A stretch of 64,000 nt of DNA, from positions 43,526-107,525 of the forward strand of contig NZ_FYDO01000024.1 of assembly GCF_900187615.1 (NCBI RefSeq). The letters run 5' to 3'. The DNA is from Pseudomonas sp. Irchel s3f7. GTDB lineage: Bacteria; Pseudomonadota; Gammaproteobacteria; Pseudomonadales; Pseudomonadaceae. Position numbers and translations under genes: made by a program. The notes under the pieces were generated by a model, which ran no database searches, had not been told where the DNA came from, and saw nothing but the letters and a program-made list of their open reading frames with translations. Positions within the stretch are counted from its first letter, which is position 1. The number at the start of each line of letters is the position of its first letter. Shown in pieces: positions 30,901 through 39,782 of the stretch.

Positions 30901-31634
30901 ACTTTGGCCGGCAGGTTTTCCACCAGCGGTTGCAGTTCACCGGTCAGTTGCCCATTGAGATAGCCGCTGCTGTCGGCTTTCAGGTTCAAGGTTTTCAGCA
31001 GGTCGCCATCGACCTTGAGCGCCAGTGCCCACGGCTCGGTGCCCGGTGAAGGCAGGGTCAGTTTGCCCTCAACCTTGAGCGGCCAGTTGCCCGTCGGTTG
31101 CAACAGGCCGGACAGGTTCAGGCTCAGTTCATCGCGCTGCAATTTCACTGAGTCGATCTGCAAGCCGTTGACCGTCCAGTGCGCCGCCAGTTGCAAACCC
31201 TTGAGTTCTTCGCTGCCGTTGAACAGCAGGCTGCCGACCTGAATGTCTCCCAGTTCGAGCGCCACCGGCAGATTCAAATCCGGAAGACTGATGGGCCCGC
31301 TACTTTTTTCTTCGACACCGGGAGGAAATTGCAGGCTGACCTGATCGGCCTTCAACTGCTCGATACACAACGTCATGCGCGTCAGGCACAAGGGCGACCA
31401 GGCAAAAATGACCTTGCTCAGTTCAACCCGGCTGCTGTCCTGCTGCCACAGCACGCGATCGGCGCTCCACTGTCCGCCCAACCGGCCCTGAAAATTGTCC
31501 AGGGTCAAACCCGGTACGAAACCCAATGCCCAGCGGCTGCCCGTTGCTGTGCCCAATACCGTGGCCAGCGTCAAAACCACCAACATCAACAATGCCGGAA
31601 TCGCCAGCAGCGTTACTTTCAAGCCACGATTCAC
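27960..31634 (-). CDS. tamB: Translocation and assembly module inner-membrane protein TamB
   Basis: A 1224-residue TamB/YtfN (AsmA-like) protein anchored by one N-terminal helix (VTLLAIPALLMLVVLTLATVLG) with a long beta-rich periplasmic groove. The C-terminal DUF490 domain includes GDITIRELPPSTVKVSDD and ARLLFAGPIDQPYLDIEAIR. With TamA it assists outer-membrane assembly and probably phospholipid transport. The start is a GTG at 31634 that overlaps the tamA stop (GTGA). Confidence 0.94.
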   Translation of the reverse strand: MNRGLKVTLLAIPALLMLVVLTLATVLGTATGSRWALGFVPGLTLDNFQGRLGGQWSADRVLWQQDSSRVELSKVIFAWSPLCLTRMTLCIEQLKADQVSLQFPPGVEEKSSGPISLPDLNLPVALELGDIQVGSLLFNGSEELKGLQLAAHWTVNGLQIDSVKLQRDELSLNLSGLLQPTGNWPLKVEGKLTLPSPGTEPWALALKVDGDLLKTLNLKADSSGYLNGQLTGELQPLVENLPAKVRITADGFKPSADLPDTLQLNQLELTGAGDLKNGYALQGKASLPAEKGPVALALQGKVDANGAQIAALDLIANDKQSLKLTGQLDWSKALSAEAKFDWLDFPWHRLYPLIDEPEVALRRFNGEVSYTDGKYLGHFEAAADGPAGAFTLASPFAGDLSKIYLQQIQLQAGQGKAEGHLNLQFADGIAWDTALDLSAINPAYWVAELPGTLAGPLRSKGEMKNETLSLNADLDLKGKLRGQPAVIQAKADGVGEQWNLNALQIRLGDNSITGKGSLQQKLAGQIDIKLTRLAQLWPELRGQINGRVDVAGTLKAPQGKLGLQGTQLVFQDNRLQSLNLDATLDSAQRAKIDLKGSGIQAGDTSFGTLTASGQGDIKHQKLALDLQGPTLKLALGLDGALDKGDWRGRLASGEIQAGGQDWKLQGPAKLERLADGKINFGAHCWASGQASLCGEDSRLMPEPKLRYHLKQFPIDSLAQWLPKDFAWQGRLNADLQLDLPASGPNGLISVDASGGTLRIKEKDQWIDFPYQTLKLTSKLTPKRIDTDLNFAGAKLGELMLQAQINPLLKNKPVSGSFRLNGLDLSVARPFVPMVEKLTGRLNGSGTISGGLLAPQVNGSLQLSDGEVSGPELPMELKNLNLQALIAGENVQLNGGWKSGKSGQGTLNGNIAWGQALVVDLALKGSQLPVTVEPYAKLEVAPDLKISMKGDELAIAGKVLVPKGDITIRELPPSTVKVSDDTVIVGQQTEEGNPPLAMKMDIEVLVGDEKLSFAGFGLTANVQGHVHIGDNMDTRGELWLNDGRYRAYGQRLSVRRARLLFAGPIDQPYLDIEAIRQTDDVIAGIRLSGSAEQPTTQIFSEPAMSQEQALSYLVLGRPLSTNGEDNNMLAQAALGLGLMGSSGVTGGLAKNLGIEDFQLDTEGSGNATSVVASGNISEKLSLRYGVGVFEPANTIGLRYKLSKKVYLEVASGVASSLDIFYKRDF

Positions 31635-33358
31635 AGCTCAGGCCCCATGGAAAAGTGCAATCGAATACCGCCATCGTCGTCCAGTGCATGGGCCAGGTCG
31701 AGGCGGATCGGCCCCACCGGTGACACCCAGCGCACGCCGATACCGACCCCGGTCTTGAGGTTCGGCAATTCAAGCGTATTAAAAGAGTTGCCCTGGTCAA
31801 CGAACGTCGCGACCCGCCACTTTTCGGCGACCGAGTATTGATACTCCGCGCTCGCGGCAACCATGTAACGGCCGCCGATGCGGTCGCCCTCGTTGTTTTC
31901 CGGCGACAGGCTTTGATAATCGTAACCGCGCACGCTCTGATCGCCACCAGCGAAGAAACGCAGCGAGGGCGGTATGGACTTGTAGCCATTGGTGGCACTG
32001 CCACCGACCTGCACCCGCCCGAGGAAACGGTGCTTATCGAACACAGTAGTCAGGCCTTTGACCAGCGCGGTGCCGTAAAGCAGGTTGTTGTCGGAGCCCA
32101 GCCCTTCTTTCGCCACTTTGGACTCGAATTGCAGGCGATAGCCATTGTGCGGGTCAATGCGGTTGTCACTTTTCAGGTAGGAATAGCTCACGCCAGGCAT
32201 CAGCAACGTACTCGACCCAGCGTCGTCACCCAGTGAGTAATCCTCACGCTGCCATTTCAACGACACCACGCGCTTCCAGCCACTGGGCAATTTGCTGTGC
32301 CATTCCGGGCCGATACTCAGCAGCTCGCTGTGGGTGTCGGTGCCGGCGATGTCTTCGTTCTGGTAACCACCGGCAAACCGCAGTTTGTCGGTCAGGGGCG
32401 GATCCAGCGGAATGTCATAGAACAGGCCGACGTTTTGCCGGGGCGCCGAGACTTCGGTTTCCCAGCCATAACTGTGTCCTTGCGGATTGACCCAGTGCCG
32501 GGTCCAGTTAGCCTTGACCCGCGGCCCGACGTCGGTGGAGTAACCGAGGCCGAGGCCCATCGTCCGGGGCTTGCGGGTATCCAGTTCGACCTCCACCGGG
32601 ATGACATTGTCTTTGGACGCCGCAGGCGCTGCGTCCACGCGCACACTTTCGAAGTAGCCGCTCGATTGCAGGTTCTGATTGAGTTCGGCGATCAATTCCG
32701 AGTCGTACGGTTCACCGGCCTTGAACGGCACCATGCGTTGCAGCAAGCCTTCGTCGAACGGCGAGTCGCCCTTGAATCCGACGTTGCCAAAGGCATAGCG
32801 CGGGCCGCTGTCGTAGATCAGTTCGATATCGGCGACACCGGCACGCGGGTCCACCGACAATTTTGAGCGCGTGAAATGACCGCTGAAGAAGCCGTAACGC
32901 GACGCCTGGTTCTGGATCAACCGTTTGGCGTCTTCGTAATGCCCGTGATTGAGCACCGCGCCAGTTTTGAGGGCATCACTATTGGGAACACGAAAGGATT
33001 TGAGGGAGGCAGCAGGACCGTCGATGCGCACCGTGACGTTGCGCAAGTGCACCGGTTCACCCGGGTCGATGGTCAGTATCAGGCGCGGCTTGTCGCCGTC
33101 CTTCACGTCACTGTCAATCTGCGGCTGGTAATAGCCCAAGGCCTGGGCGGCCTTGCGCGCCTGTTCCTCGGCGCCACGACTGAAGCGCTGCAAGGCTTCT
33201 TCGTCACGATCACCGAGGCTGCCGATATAGCCCTCTATATTGGCCTTCAGTTCATCGTTGGACGGTTTGATCCGCACATCCAACTCACTTTGCGCCAGCG
33301 CCGTGCAGCTGGAAATCAGCATTAGCACGCCACTGGTAATTTTTCCTGGAAACTTCAT
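31631..33358 (-). CDS. tamA: Translocation and assembly module outer-membrane protein TamA
   Basis: A 575-residue Omp85-family protein: signal peptide (MKFPGKITSGVLMLISSCTALAQ), three POTRA domains to about residue 265, then a 16-strand barrel with conserved RFFAGGDQSVRGYDYQSLSP and the ending VSPVGPIRLDLAHALDDDGG. It works with TamB in one operon. ATG 33358 is preferred to the longer GTG frame from 33376 because the signal peptide begins there. Confidence 0.94.
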   Translation of the reverse strand: MKFPGKITSGVLMLISSCTALAQSELDVRIKPSNDELKANIEGYIGSLGDRDEEALQRFSRGAEEQARKAAQALGYYQPQIDSDVKDGDKPRLILTIDPGEPVHLRNVTVRIDGPAASLKSFRVPNSDALKTGAVLNHGHYEDAKRLIQNQASRYGFFSGHFTRSKLSVDPRAGVADIELIYDSGPRYAFGNVGFKGDSPFDEGLLQRMVPFKAGEPYDSELIAELNQNLQSSGYFESVRVDAAPAASKDNVIPVEVELDTRKPRTMGLGLGYSTDVGPRVKANWTRHWVNPQGHSYGWETEVSAPRQNVGLFYDIPLDPPLTDKLRFAGGYQNEDIAGTDTHSELLSIGPEWHSKLPSGWKRVVSLKWQREDYSLGDDAGSSTLLMPGVSYSYLKSDNRIDPHNGYRLQFESKVAKEGLGSDNNLLYGTALVKGLTTVFDKHRFLGRVQVGGSATNGYKSIPPSLRFFAGGDQSVRGYDYQSLSPENNEGDRIGGRYMVAASAEYQYSVAEKWRVATFVDQGNSFNTLELPNLKTGVGIGVRWVSPVGPIRLDLAHALDDDGGIRLHFSMGPEL

Positions 33359-33423
33359 AGGCGCGAATGCTATCACGAGCTTGAGAGCGCGATAGAGCCT
33401 TCAGCGCGCAAAAAGTTCGCTGT

Positions 33424-34074
33424 CTAGCCGGTTGCTGCCTGTAACACCTGCGGATTGGGATGAAAAAATACGTGCTCGCGGATAGGCCCTATCGCGACCT
33501 CGCCAATTTCTTCATAACCCTGGCGCTTGTAAAAATCCAGATAGCGAGGGTTGCCGGTATCGAGGATCACACCCTGAGAGCTCTCATCCACCGCGCACCA
33601 GTTATGCACGGCTTGCAACAGTTGTTCGCCGAAATGTTTGCCCTGAAACTGCGGATGCACGCCCAGCAATGGCAGGACATGCACCGAGTCGTTCGGCACG
33701 CACGCCGCCACAGCATCGTGATACTCAAGGTAGCGCCGAGTGCAGCGAAAACCGGTACTGAGCACCATGCGCAGACGCCAGGCCCAGCTTTCAGTGATAC
33801 CCAGGCGTCGTTGTGGCGGGGCGATCAGGGCGATGCCGATCAAGCGATCGTTGACCAACAGGCCGATGGCCGGCAGATCCTGAAGAAAATGCTGCGTGAC
33901 CAGTTCGCGCACGGTGGCGCGGACCCGCTGTTCATAACCGGGACGTTCGGCTTCGAACAGGTAGGCGAATGTCGGTTCATGCCGGTAAGCCTGATACAAC
34001 AAAGAGCGCGCTTCGCGGGCATAGCCGCTGTCGAGCATGTGAATATCAGCGATGGCGGTCGAGGTTTCGGGCAT
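33424..34074 (-). CDS. GNAT-family N-acetyltransferase
   Basis: A 216-residue GNAT protein. The acetyl-CoA-binding segment is VLPLLGVHPQFQGKHFGEQLL, which keeps the Q-x-x-G-x-G/A-like pattern, followed by ILDTGNPRYLDFYKRQGYEEIGE. The substrate is unknown. ATG 34074 is chosen; an in-frame GTG 21 bases upstream is the alternative. It stands alone between tamA and xthA. Confidence 0.85.
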   Translation of the reverse strand: MPETSTAIADIHMLDSGYAREARSLLYQAYRHEPTFAYLFEAERPGYEQRVRATVRELVTQHFLQDLPAIGLLVNDRLIGIALIAPPQRRLGITESWAWRLRMVLSTGFRCTRRYLEYHDAVAACVPNDSVHVLPLLGVHPQFQGKHFGEQLLQAVHNWCAVDESSQGVILDTGNPRYLDFYKRQGYEEIGEVAIGPIREHVFFHPNPQVLQAATG

Positions 34075-34306
34075 GACGGTCGTTCTCCCCGGCACAGCTC
34101 GAACGGCTGCGCTCTTGTTGTTACGAGCTCATTTGGGCGGACACAGTTCCTGGCGGATCGGAATTGAGTGTAGGCAATGAAATGGCCTTCGCGAGCAGGT
34201 TCGCTGCCAATACATTGCTGACAGACAAAGGCGAATCCCCTCACCCCAACACTGGCCCGATTCCTACATGTCAGCTAGCATCGCCCTTTTGCCAGGACTG
34301 CCGACC

Positions 34307-35119
34307 ATGAAGATCGTCTCCTTCAACATCAACGGGCTGCGCGCCCGTCCCCATCAGCTGGCGGCGCTGATCGAAAAACATCAGCCCGACGTGATAGGGC
34401 TGCAGGAAACCAAGGTCCACGACGAACAGTTCCCGCTGGCCGAGGTTCAGGCATTGGGCTATCACGTGTATTTCCACGGGCAAAAGGGCCACTACGGTGT
34501 CGCCCTGCTCTCGCGCCAGGAGCCGCTGGCCCTGCACAAAGGTTTCGCCACCGATGAAGAAGACGCCCAACGGCGTTTCATCTGGGGCACTTTCGCCGAC
34601 GCCAATGGCGTGCCGGTGACCATCATGAACGGCTATTTCCCACAGGGAGAAAGCCGCGACCATCCGACCAAATTCCCGGCCAAGCAGCGTTTCTACAACG
34701 ACTTGCAGCACTTGCTGGAAAGCCAGTTCAAGAACGATCAACCGCTGGTGGTGATGGGCGACGTGAACATCTCCCCGGAAGACTGCGACATCGGCATCGG
34801 CCCGGACAACATGAAGCGCTGGCTGAAAACCGGCAAATGCAGCTTCCTGCCGGAAGAGCGCGAGTGGATGGCACGCCTGAAGAATTGGGGCCTGACTGAC
34901 AGCTTCCGGCACCTGAACCCGGAAGTGGCGGATGTCTTCAGCTGGTTCGACTACCGCAGCCGTGGTTTTGAGGACGTGCCCAAGCGCGGGCTGCGTATCG
35001 ACGTGATCCTCGCGTCCCACGGTCTGTTGCCACGGGTCAAAGCGGCCGGCGTCGACTACGAACTGCGCGGTATGGAAAAACCTTCGGATCATGCGCCGAT
35101 CTGGCTCGAATTGAGCTAG
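34307..35119 (+). CDS. xthA: Exodeoxyribonuclease III
   Basis: A 270-residue AP endonuclease/3' exonuclease for base-excision repair. Motifs: MKIVSFNINGLRARP, IGLQETKVHD with the metal-binding Glu, GDVNISPEDCDIG, RIDVILAS and the C-terminal SDHAPIWLEL with catalytic Asp-His. ATG 34307 is chosen as the family N-terminus; the frame upstream is non-coding. Confidence 0.96.
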   Translation: MKIVSFNINGLRARPHQLAALIEKHQPDVIGLQETKVHDEQFPLAEVQALGYHVYFHGQKGHYGVALLSRQEPLALHKGFATDEEDAQRRFIWGTFADANGVPVTIMNGYFPQGESRDHPTKFPAKQRFYNDLQHLLESQFKNDQPLVVMGDVNISPEDCDIGIGPDNMKRWLKTGKCSFLPEEREWMARLKNWGLTDSFRHLNPEVADVFSWFDYRSRGFEDVPKRGLRIDVILASHGLLPRVKAAGVDYELRGMEKPSDHAPIWLELS

Positions 35120-35124
35120 AAAGC

Positions 35125-35166
35125 AAAAGATCGCCGCCTGCAAAATCCTGCAGGCTGCGATCTTTT
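35125..35166. terminator. Terminator/REP-like hairpin after xthA
   Basis: AAAAGATCGC(C)GCCTGCA pairs with TGCAGGCTGCGATCTTTT, A-rich on one side and T-rich on the other. Confidence 0.75.
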
Positions 35167-35235
35167 GACTGTCATCTTTTAGCAACCTCACTGACTTAAT
35201 CTCCCGACACCTCCTTTGCTATATAAGGTGCCGGC

Positions 35236-36576
35236 ATGATGCTGCGCGTGCTGTTCCTGTTGACACTCAGCCTTGGCTTGCCGCCGTTGGTCTCGGCCGA
35301 CAATTTGCCGACGCCCGAGCACGGCCCGGTGCTGCGCATTCAGGGCTCCAACACCATTGGCGCAGCGTTGGGGCCGGCGCTGGTCGAAGGGTTGCTGCGA
35401 GAACAAGGTCTGCGCAATGTTCATCGCGAGCCCGCAGACACGGCCAACGAACTACGTATCGTGGGTGAAACCGGGCAAGGCCGACCAGTCATCGTGGAGT
35501 TGGCGGCCCACGGCTCCAGCACCGGTTTTACCGCACTGAAAACCGGCACCGCCGATCTCGCCGCCTCGTCGCGTTCGATCAAGGACAGCGAACTGGCCAG
35601 CCTCGAACCCCTGGGCGATCTGAAAACTCCCACGGCCGAACAGGTCATCGCCATCGACGGCCTGGCGATCATCCTTCATCCGGACAATCCGCTGCATCAA
35701 CTCGACACCACACAATTGGCTCGTATTTTCAGTGGCGACGCCAAAACCTGGGAAGAAGTCGGCGGACACGGTGGGACGATTCATCTGTATGCGCGGGATG
35801 ATCAATCCGGTACGTACGACACGTTCAAGGATCTGGTCCTTGATGGCCGTGGGAAAACGCTGAGCAGCACCGCCAAACGCTTCGAATCCAGCGAACAACT
35901 GTCAGACGCTGTCAGCGCAGACCCGCAAGGCATCGGCTTTATCGGCCTGCCCTATGTGCGCCAGGCCAAAGCCGTCGCCATCATCGACGGCCAATCCCAA
36001 GCCATGCTGCCGCTCAATAGCCTGATCGCCACGGAAGACTATCCGCTGTCCCGTCGTTTGTTCTTTTACCTGCCGCCGACCGGGAAAAATCCCTGGGCCC
36101 AAGCGTTGGTGGACTACACCCAGAGCAGCAAAGGGCAAGCGATTGTCGCCGCCAACGGATTTATCGCCCAGACCGTCCAGGCCATGACCGTCACGCCGAA
36201 TGCGCTGATGCCCGAGGGTTACCAGTCCCTCAGCCGTCATGCCCAGCGCCTGTCGGTGAACTTTCGCTTCGAAGAAGGCAGCGCCAGCCTGGACAACAAG
36301 GCGCGTCAGGACCTGACACGGGTGCTCGACTATATAAAGCAGCACGATAAAACGGCTGGGCAAGTGACACTGGTGGGGTTTGGTGATGCCAAGAGTGACC
36401 CGGCTCGCGCCGATCTGCTGTCGAAACTGCGGGCCATGGCGGTGCGGCGGGAGTTGGTGAAGGACGGCGTAGTGCTCCGCGAGATTCGCGGATTCGGCGC
36501 CGAAATGCCGGTGGCTGCCAACAGCAAGGATGAGGGGCGGATCAAGAATCGACGGGTTGAGGTTTGGGTGTATTGA
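35236..36576 (+). CDS. PstS-like substrate-binding domain fused to an OmpA C-terminal domain
   Basis: A 446-residue exported protein: signal peptide (MMLRVLFLLTLSLGLPPLVSA), a phosphate-binding-protein-like domain (about 28-300; LRIQGSNTIGAALGPAL, HGSSTGFTALKTGTADLAASSRSI, DDQSGTYDTF), and a C-terminal OmpA-type peptidoglycan-binding domain (about 335-446; VNFRFEEGSASLDNKARQDL, GFGDAKSD, NRRVEVWVY). The fusion suggests a cell-wall-tethered ligand-binding protein; phosphate is likely but unproven. No ABC permease genes are adjacent. Confidence 0.88.
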   Translation: MMLRVLFLLTLSLGLPPLVSADNLPTPEHGPVLRIQGSNTIGAALGPALVEGLLREQGLRNVHREPADTANELRIVGETGQGRPVIVELAAHGSSTGFTALKTGTADLAASSRSIKDSELASLEPLGDLKTPTAEQVIAIDGLAIILHPDNPLHQLDTTQLARIFSGDAKTWEEVGGHGGTIHLYARDDQSGTYDTFKDLVLDGRGKTLSSTAKRFESSEQLSDAVSADPQGIGFIGLPYVRQAKAVAIIDGQSQAMLPLNSLIATEDYPLSRRLFFYLPPTGKNPWAQALVDYTQSSKGQAIVAANGFIAQTVQAMTVTPNALMPEGYQSLSRHAQRLSVNFRFEEGSASLDNKARQDLTRVLDYIKQHDKTAGQVTLVGFGDAKSDPARADLLSKLRAMAVRRELVKDGVVLREIRGFGAEMPVAANSKDEGRIKNRRVEVWVY

Positions 36577-36593
36577 ATTGCAATGCGAACAAA

Positions 36594-36726
36594 TGTGGCG
36601 AGGGGGATTGCCCCCGTTGGAACGCGAAGCGGGCCTGAACCCATCCACCGTGTTTAATCTGAAACTACTCGGTGGATGGTTCACGACTGCTTCGCAGCCG
36701 AACGGGGGCAAGCCCCCTCGCCACAA
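36594..36726. repeat. Long REP-type inverted repeat (GTGGCGAGGGGG class)
   Basis: GTGGCGAGGGGGATTGCCCCCGTT faces AACGGGGGCAAGCCCCCTCGCCAC about 85 bases apart. This is a second REP class, distinct from the GTAGGAGC class; it recurs at 43084. Confidence 0.85.
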
Positions 36727-36756
36727 AAGCTCATTGACTACAATGACTCTGAATGA

Positions 36757-37986
36757 TCAGTGCCCGCTGCGCATCATCTCTTTCGGCACATATTTGCCGA
36801 TCTCGAATTTACCGATCGCCGCACGGTGCACTTCGTCCGGGCCATCGGCCAGGCGCAGGGTGCGTTGCATCGCATACATGTAGGCCAGTGGGAAATCGTT
36901 GGAAACCCCTGCCCCGCCATGAATCTGGATCGCCCGGTCGATCACCCGCAAGGCCACGTTCGGCGCCACGACCTTGATTTGCGCAATTTCACTTTTGGCC
37001 ACTTTGTTGCCGACAGTGTCCATCATGTACGCCGCTTTTAATGTCAGCAGGCGCGCCATGTCGATTTCCATCCGCGAGTCGGCGATCTTGTCGATGTTGC
37101 CGCCCAGGCGAGCCAGCGGTTTGCCGAACGCCGTGCGATTCACCGAGCGTTTGCACATCAGTTCCAACGCGCGCTCGGCCATGCCGATCGAACGCATGCA
37201 GTGGTGAATCCGCCCAGGGCCAAGGCGACCTTGAGCGATTTCGAACCCGCGTCCTTCGCCCAACAGGACGTTTTCGTACGGCACCCGGACATTTTCAAAG
37301 TGCACTTCGGCGTGACCGTGAGGTGCATCGTCGTAACCGAACACGGGCAGCGGGCGCACGATCTTCACACCAGGCGCATCCACCGGCACCAGAATCATCG
37401 AGTGCTGGGCGTGACGCGGTGCGTCGGGATTGCTCAGGCCCATGAAGATCAGGATCTTGCAGCGCGGGTCGCAAGCGCCGGAAGTCCACCATTTCTTGCC
37501 GTTGATGACCCACTCGTCACCGTCACGCACAGCACGGGCGGCCATGTTAGTGGCGTCGGAGGACGCGACGTCCGGCTCGGTCATGGCGAAGGCCGAGCGG
37601 ATCTCGCCACGCAGCAGGGGTTCGAGCCAACGCTGCTTTTGCTCTTCGTTGGCGTAACGCACCAACACTTCCATGTTGCCGGTGTCCGGCGCCGAGCAGT
37701 TGAACGGCTCAGGCCCCAGCAGTGAGCGGCCCATGATTTCCGCCAACGGCGCATATTCAAGGTTGGTCAGCCCGGCGCCCAGCTCGGACTCAGGCAGAAA
37801 CAAATTCCACAGGCCTTCAGCCTTGGCCTTGAGTTTCAGTTCTTCCATGATCGCGGTCGGCTGCCAGCGATCGCCTTCGGCGACCTGACGTTCGAACACC
37901 GCTTCGGCGGGGTAAACGTAGGTGTCCATGAACGCAGTCACGCGCTCACGCAGTTCCTGAACCTTGGGCGAATAAGCGAAATCCAT
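36757..37986 (-). CDS. Acyl-CoA dehydrogenase, ACAD10/11-like
   Basis: A 409-residue flavin dehydrogenase that forms the alpha-beta double bond of an acyl-CoA. Visible: FAMTEPDVASSDATN (FAD site), WVINGKKWWTSGACDP, RTAFGKPLARLGGNIDKIADSRM and the C-terminal IQIHGGAGVSNDFPLAYMYA. The pattern resembles the ACAD10/11 group that acts on longer or hydroxylated acids. Divergent from a LysR gene that may control it. Confidence 0.88.
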   Translation of the reverse strand: MDFAYSPKVQELRERVTAFMDTYVYPAEAVFERQVAEGDRWQPTAIMEELKLKAKAEGLWNLFLPESELGAGLTNLEYAPLAEIMGRSLLGPEPFNCSAPDTGNMEVLVRYANEEQKQRWLEPLLRGEIRSAFAMTEPDVASSDATNMAARAVRDGDEWVINGKKWWTSGACDPRCKILIFMGLSNPDAPRHAQHSMILVPVDAPGVKIVRPLPVFGYDDAPHGHAEVHFENVRVPYENVLLGEGRGFEIAQGRLGPGRIHHCMRSIGMAERALELMCKRSVNRTAFGKPLARLGGNIDKIADSRMEIDMARLLTLKAAYMMDTVGNKVAKSEIAQIKVVAPNVALRVIDRAIQIHGGAGVSNDFPLAYMYAMQRTLRLADGPDEVHRAAIGKFEIGKYVPKEMMRSGH

Positions 37987-38150
37987 GAGCGAGATACCTT
38001 CTTGGGGGAGGTTGTTTAGGTCATGTATCGATGCTAGAACAGCGTTGATAATTTACCTAGCCTATTCTCGGCGTGTATAAACATTCATCACCGATATATG
38101 ATCGGCTGATCTTCAAGGCCAGCCCGTCCACACAATAAGAGTGCCGCGCA

Positions 38151-39086
38151 ATGAATCTGAGCAAGGTCGACCTGAACCTTTTCATCGTCTTCGACGCGAT
38201 CTATACCGAAGCGAACCTGACCCGTGCGGGGCAAATCGTGGGCATCACCCAGCCAGCCGTCTCGAACGCTCTGGCCCGCCTGCGCGAGACCTTCAACGAC
38301 CCTTTGTTCGTGCGTACCGCCCAGGGCATGGTGCCCACACCGATGGCGCAGAACATCATCGGCCCGGTGCGCAACGCCCTCTCGCTGCTGCGCATCTCCG
38401 TACAGGAAAGCCGCATTTTCAACCCGCAACAGGCGAACAAGACCTACCGCATCAGCATGACCGACCTCACGGAAGCAGTGATCCTGCCGCCGCTGTTCCA
38501 GCGCCTGCGTCGTCTCGCGCCGACGGTGATCATTGAAAGTTTCCTGTCCAAGCGCCGCGAAACCACCAAGGAGCTGGCAGCCGGTCGCCTCGATTTCGCC
38601 GTGGATGCGCCGCTCAACACCGACCCGCAGGTTCGCCACGTCAAATTGATGGAAGACCGCTACGTGTGTGCCATGCGCAAGGGGCATCCCCTGGCGGGCA
38701 AGGAAAAGCTCACCCTCGATGATTACCTGGGGCTGACCCATATCCATATTTCCAGCCGTCGCAGCGGCCTTGGTTATGTTGACCTCGCGCTGGGCAAGAT
38801 GGGTATCCAGCGCAAGATCGCCCTGCGCTCTCAGCATTATTTGATGGCATCACAAGTGATGCAGCAGACGGACATGGTCATGACCGTGCCGGAGCGCTTT
38901 GCCCGTCGCAATGAGCTGCACGCCTTCAATCTGCCGGTCAACGACGTGCCGCCGGTGGAGACGCACCTGTACTGGCATGAAAGCACCGACCAGGATCCGG
39001 CCAACCGCTGGATGCGCGAACAAATGATCGAGTTGTGCCAGCAGGTGACGGCGCATGAGAAGAAGTTCGACGCTAAAATGGTGTAA
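38151..39086 (+). CDS. LysR-family transcriptional regulator
   Basis: A 311-residue regulator with an N-terminal winged HTH (LNLFIVFDAIYTEANLTRAGQIVGITQPAVSNALARLRE) and an effector-binding domain. Divergent from the acyl-CoA dehydrogenase at 37986 with a 164-base intergenic region, the usual arrangement for LysR control of a neighbour. The effector is unknown. Confidence 0.88.
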   Translation: MNLSKVDLNLFIVFDAIYTEANLTRAGQIVGITQPAVSNALARLRETFNDPLFVRTAQGMVPTPMAQNIIGPVRNALSLLRISVQESRIFNPQQANKTYRISMTDLTEAVILPPLFQRLRRLAPTVIIESFLSKRRETTKELAAGRLDFAVDAPLNTDPQVRHVKLMEDRYVCAMRKGHPLAGKEKLTLDDYLGLTHIHISSRRSGLGYVDLALGKMGIQRKIALRSQHYLMASQVMQQTDMVMTVPERFARRNELHAFNLPVNDVPPVETHLYWHESTDQDPANRWMREQMIELCQQVTAHEKKFDAKMV

Positions 39087-39096
39087 AGCCATTCAA

Positions 39097-39171
39097 AAGA
39101 TCGCAGCCTGCGGCAGCTCCTACATGGATACGCATTTTCCTGTAGGAGCTGCCGCAGGCTGCGATCCTTTT
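39097..39171. repeat. REPIN hairpin
   Basis: AAAGATCGCAGCCTGCGGCA faces TGCCGCAGGCTGCGATCCTTT. It also has terminator shape for the LysR gene. Confidence 0.85.
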
Positions 39172-39177
39172 CGCCCC

Positions 39178-39193
39178 TTGACGTAAACGTCAA
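39178..39193. promoter_or_regulatory. LiuR-like operator before liuR
   Basis: TTGACGTAAACGTCAA, an almost perfect 16-base palindrome 43 bases before the liuR ATG. It matches the ACGTTAACGT cores before liuA, consistent with autoregulation by LiuR. Confidence 0.75.
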
Positions 39194-39235
39194 CCTGCCA
39201 TTAGCTTAGCGCCATGACCTTTCGTGAGCGCTTCC

Positions 39236-39637
39236 ATGAGCAGCCAGACCTACAGCATTTCCGACCTCGCCCGCGAGCTCGACATCACCACCCGCGCCAT
39301 TCGCTTTTATGAAGAGCAAGGCCTGCTCAGCCCCGAACGCCGTGGTCAGGAACGCATCTATTCGCCCCGTGACAAGGTCAGCCTGAAGCTGATCCTGCGG
39401 GGCAAGCGCATTGGCTTCTCCCTGGCCGAATGCCGTGAGTTGATCGAACTCTACGACCCGTCCAGCGGTAACACCAAGCAACTGCACAGCATGCTGGCGA
39501 AAATCAGCGAGCGCCGGGAGCAGCTTGAACAGCAAATGCTCGATATCGAGCAGATGAAACTGGAACTCGATACGGCGGAAGAGCGCTGCGTGCAGGCGCT
39601 GGAGCAGACGCTCAAAAGCCAGGAAGTCATTCAGTAA
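39236..39637 (+). CDS. liuR: MerR-family regulator of leucine catabolism, LiuR
   Basis: A 133-residue MerR-type protein: HTH YSISDLARELDITTRAIRFYEEQGLL, wing SPERRGQERIYSPRDKVSLKLIL, then a coiled-coil dimer helix (HSMLAKISERREQLEQQMLDIEQ). LiuR controls the liu isovalerate/leucine genes in Pseudomonas and related bacteria; liuE and liuABCD lie downstream in this window. ATG 39236 is taken; GTG 39224 in the same frame is possible. Confidence 0.88.
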   Translation: MSSQTYSISDLARELDITTRAIRFYEEQGLLSPERRGQERIYSPRDKVSLKLILRGKRIGFSLAECRELIELYDPSSGNTKQLHSMLAKISERREQLEQQMLDIEQMKLELDTAEERCVQALEQTLKSQEVIQ

Positions 39638-39647
39638 AACCCGGCCC

Positions 39648-39760
39648 CTGTAGGAGCGAGCCTGCTCGCGATGGTCGTTAACGATAACGCGTGCTTGCTG
39701 AATAACCGCGGTGGCTGGGAGCCCATCGCGAGCAGGCTCGCTCCTACAGGGCTCTTCGAA
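39648..39760. repeat. REP/REPIN pair
   Basis: CTGTAGGAGCGAGCCTGCTC and the facing GAGCAGGCTCGCTCCTACAG about 75 bases apart, between liuR and liuE. Confidence 0.85.
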
Positions 39761-39782
39761 CAATCAGCACAGGTCGATCCCC

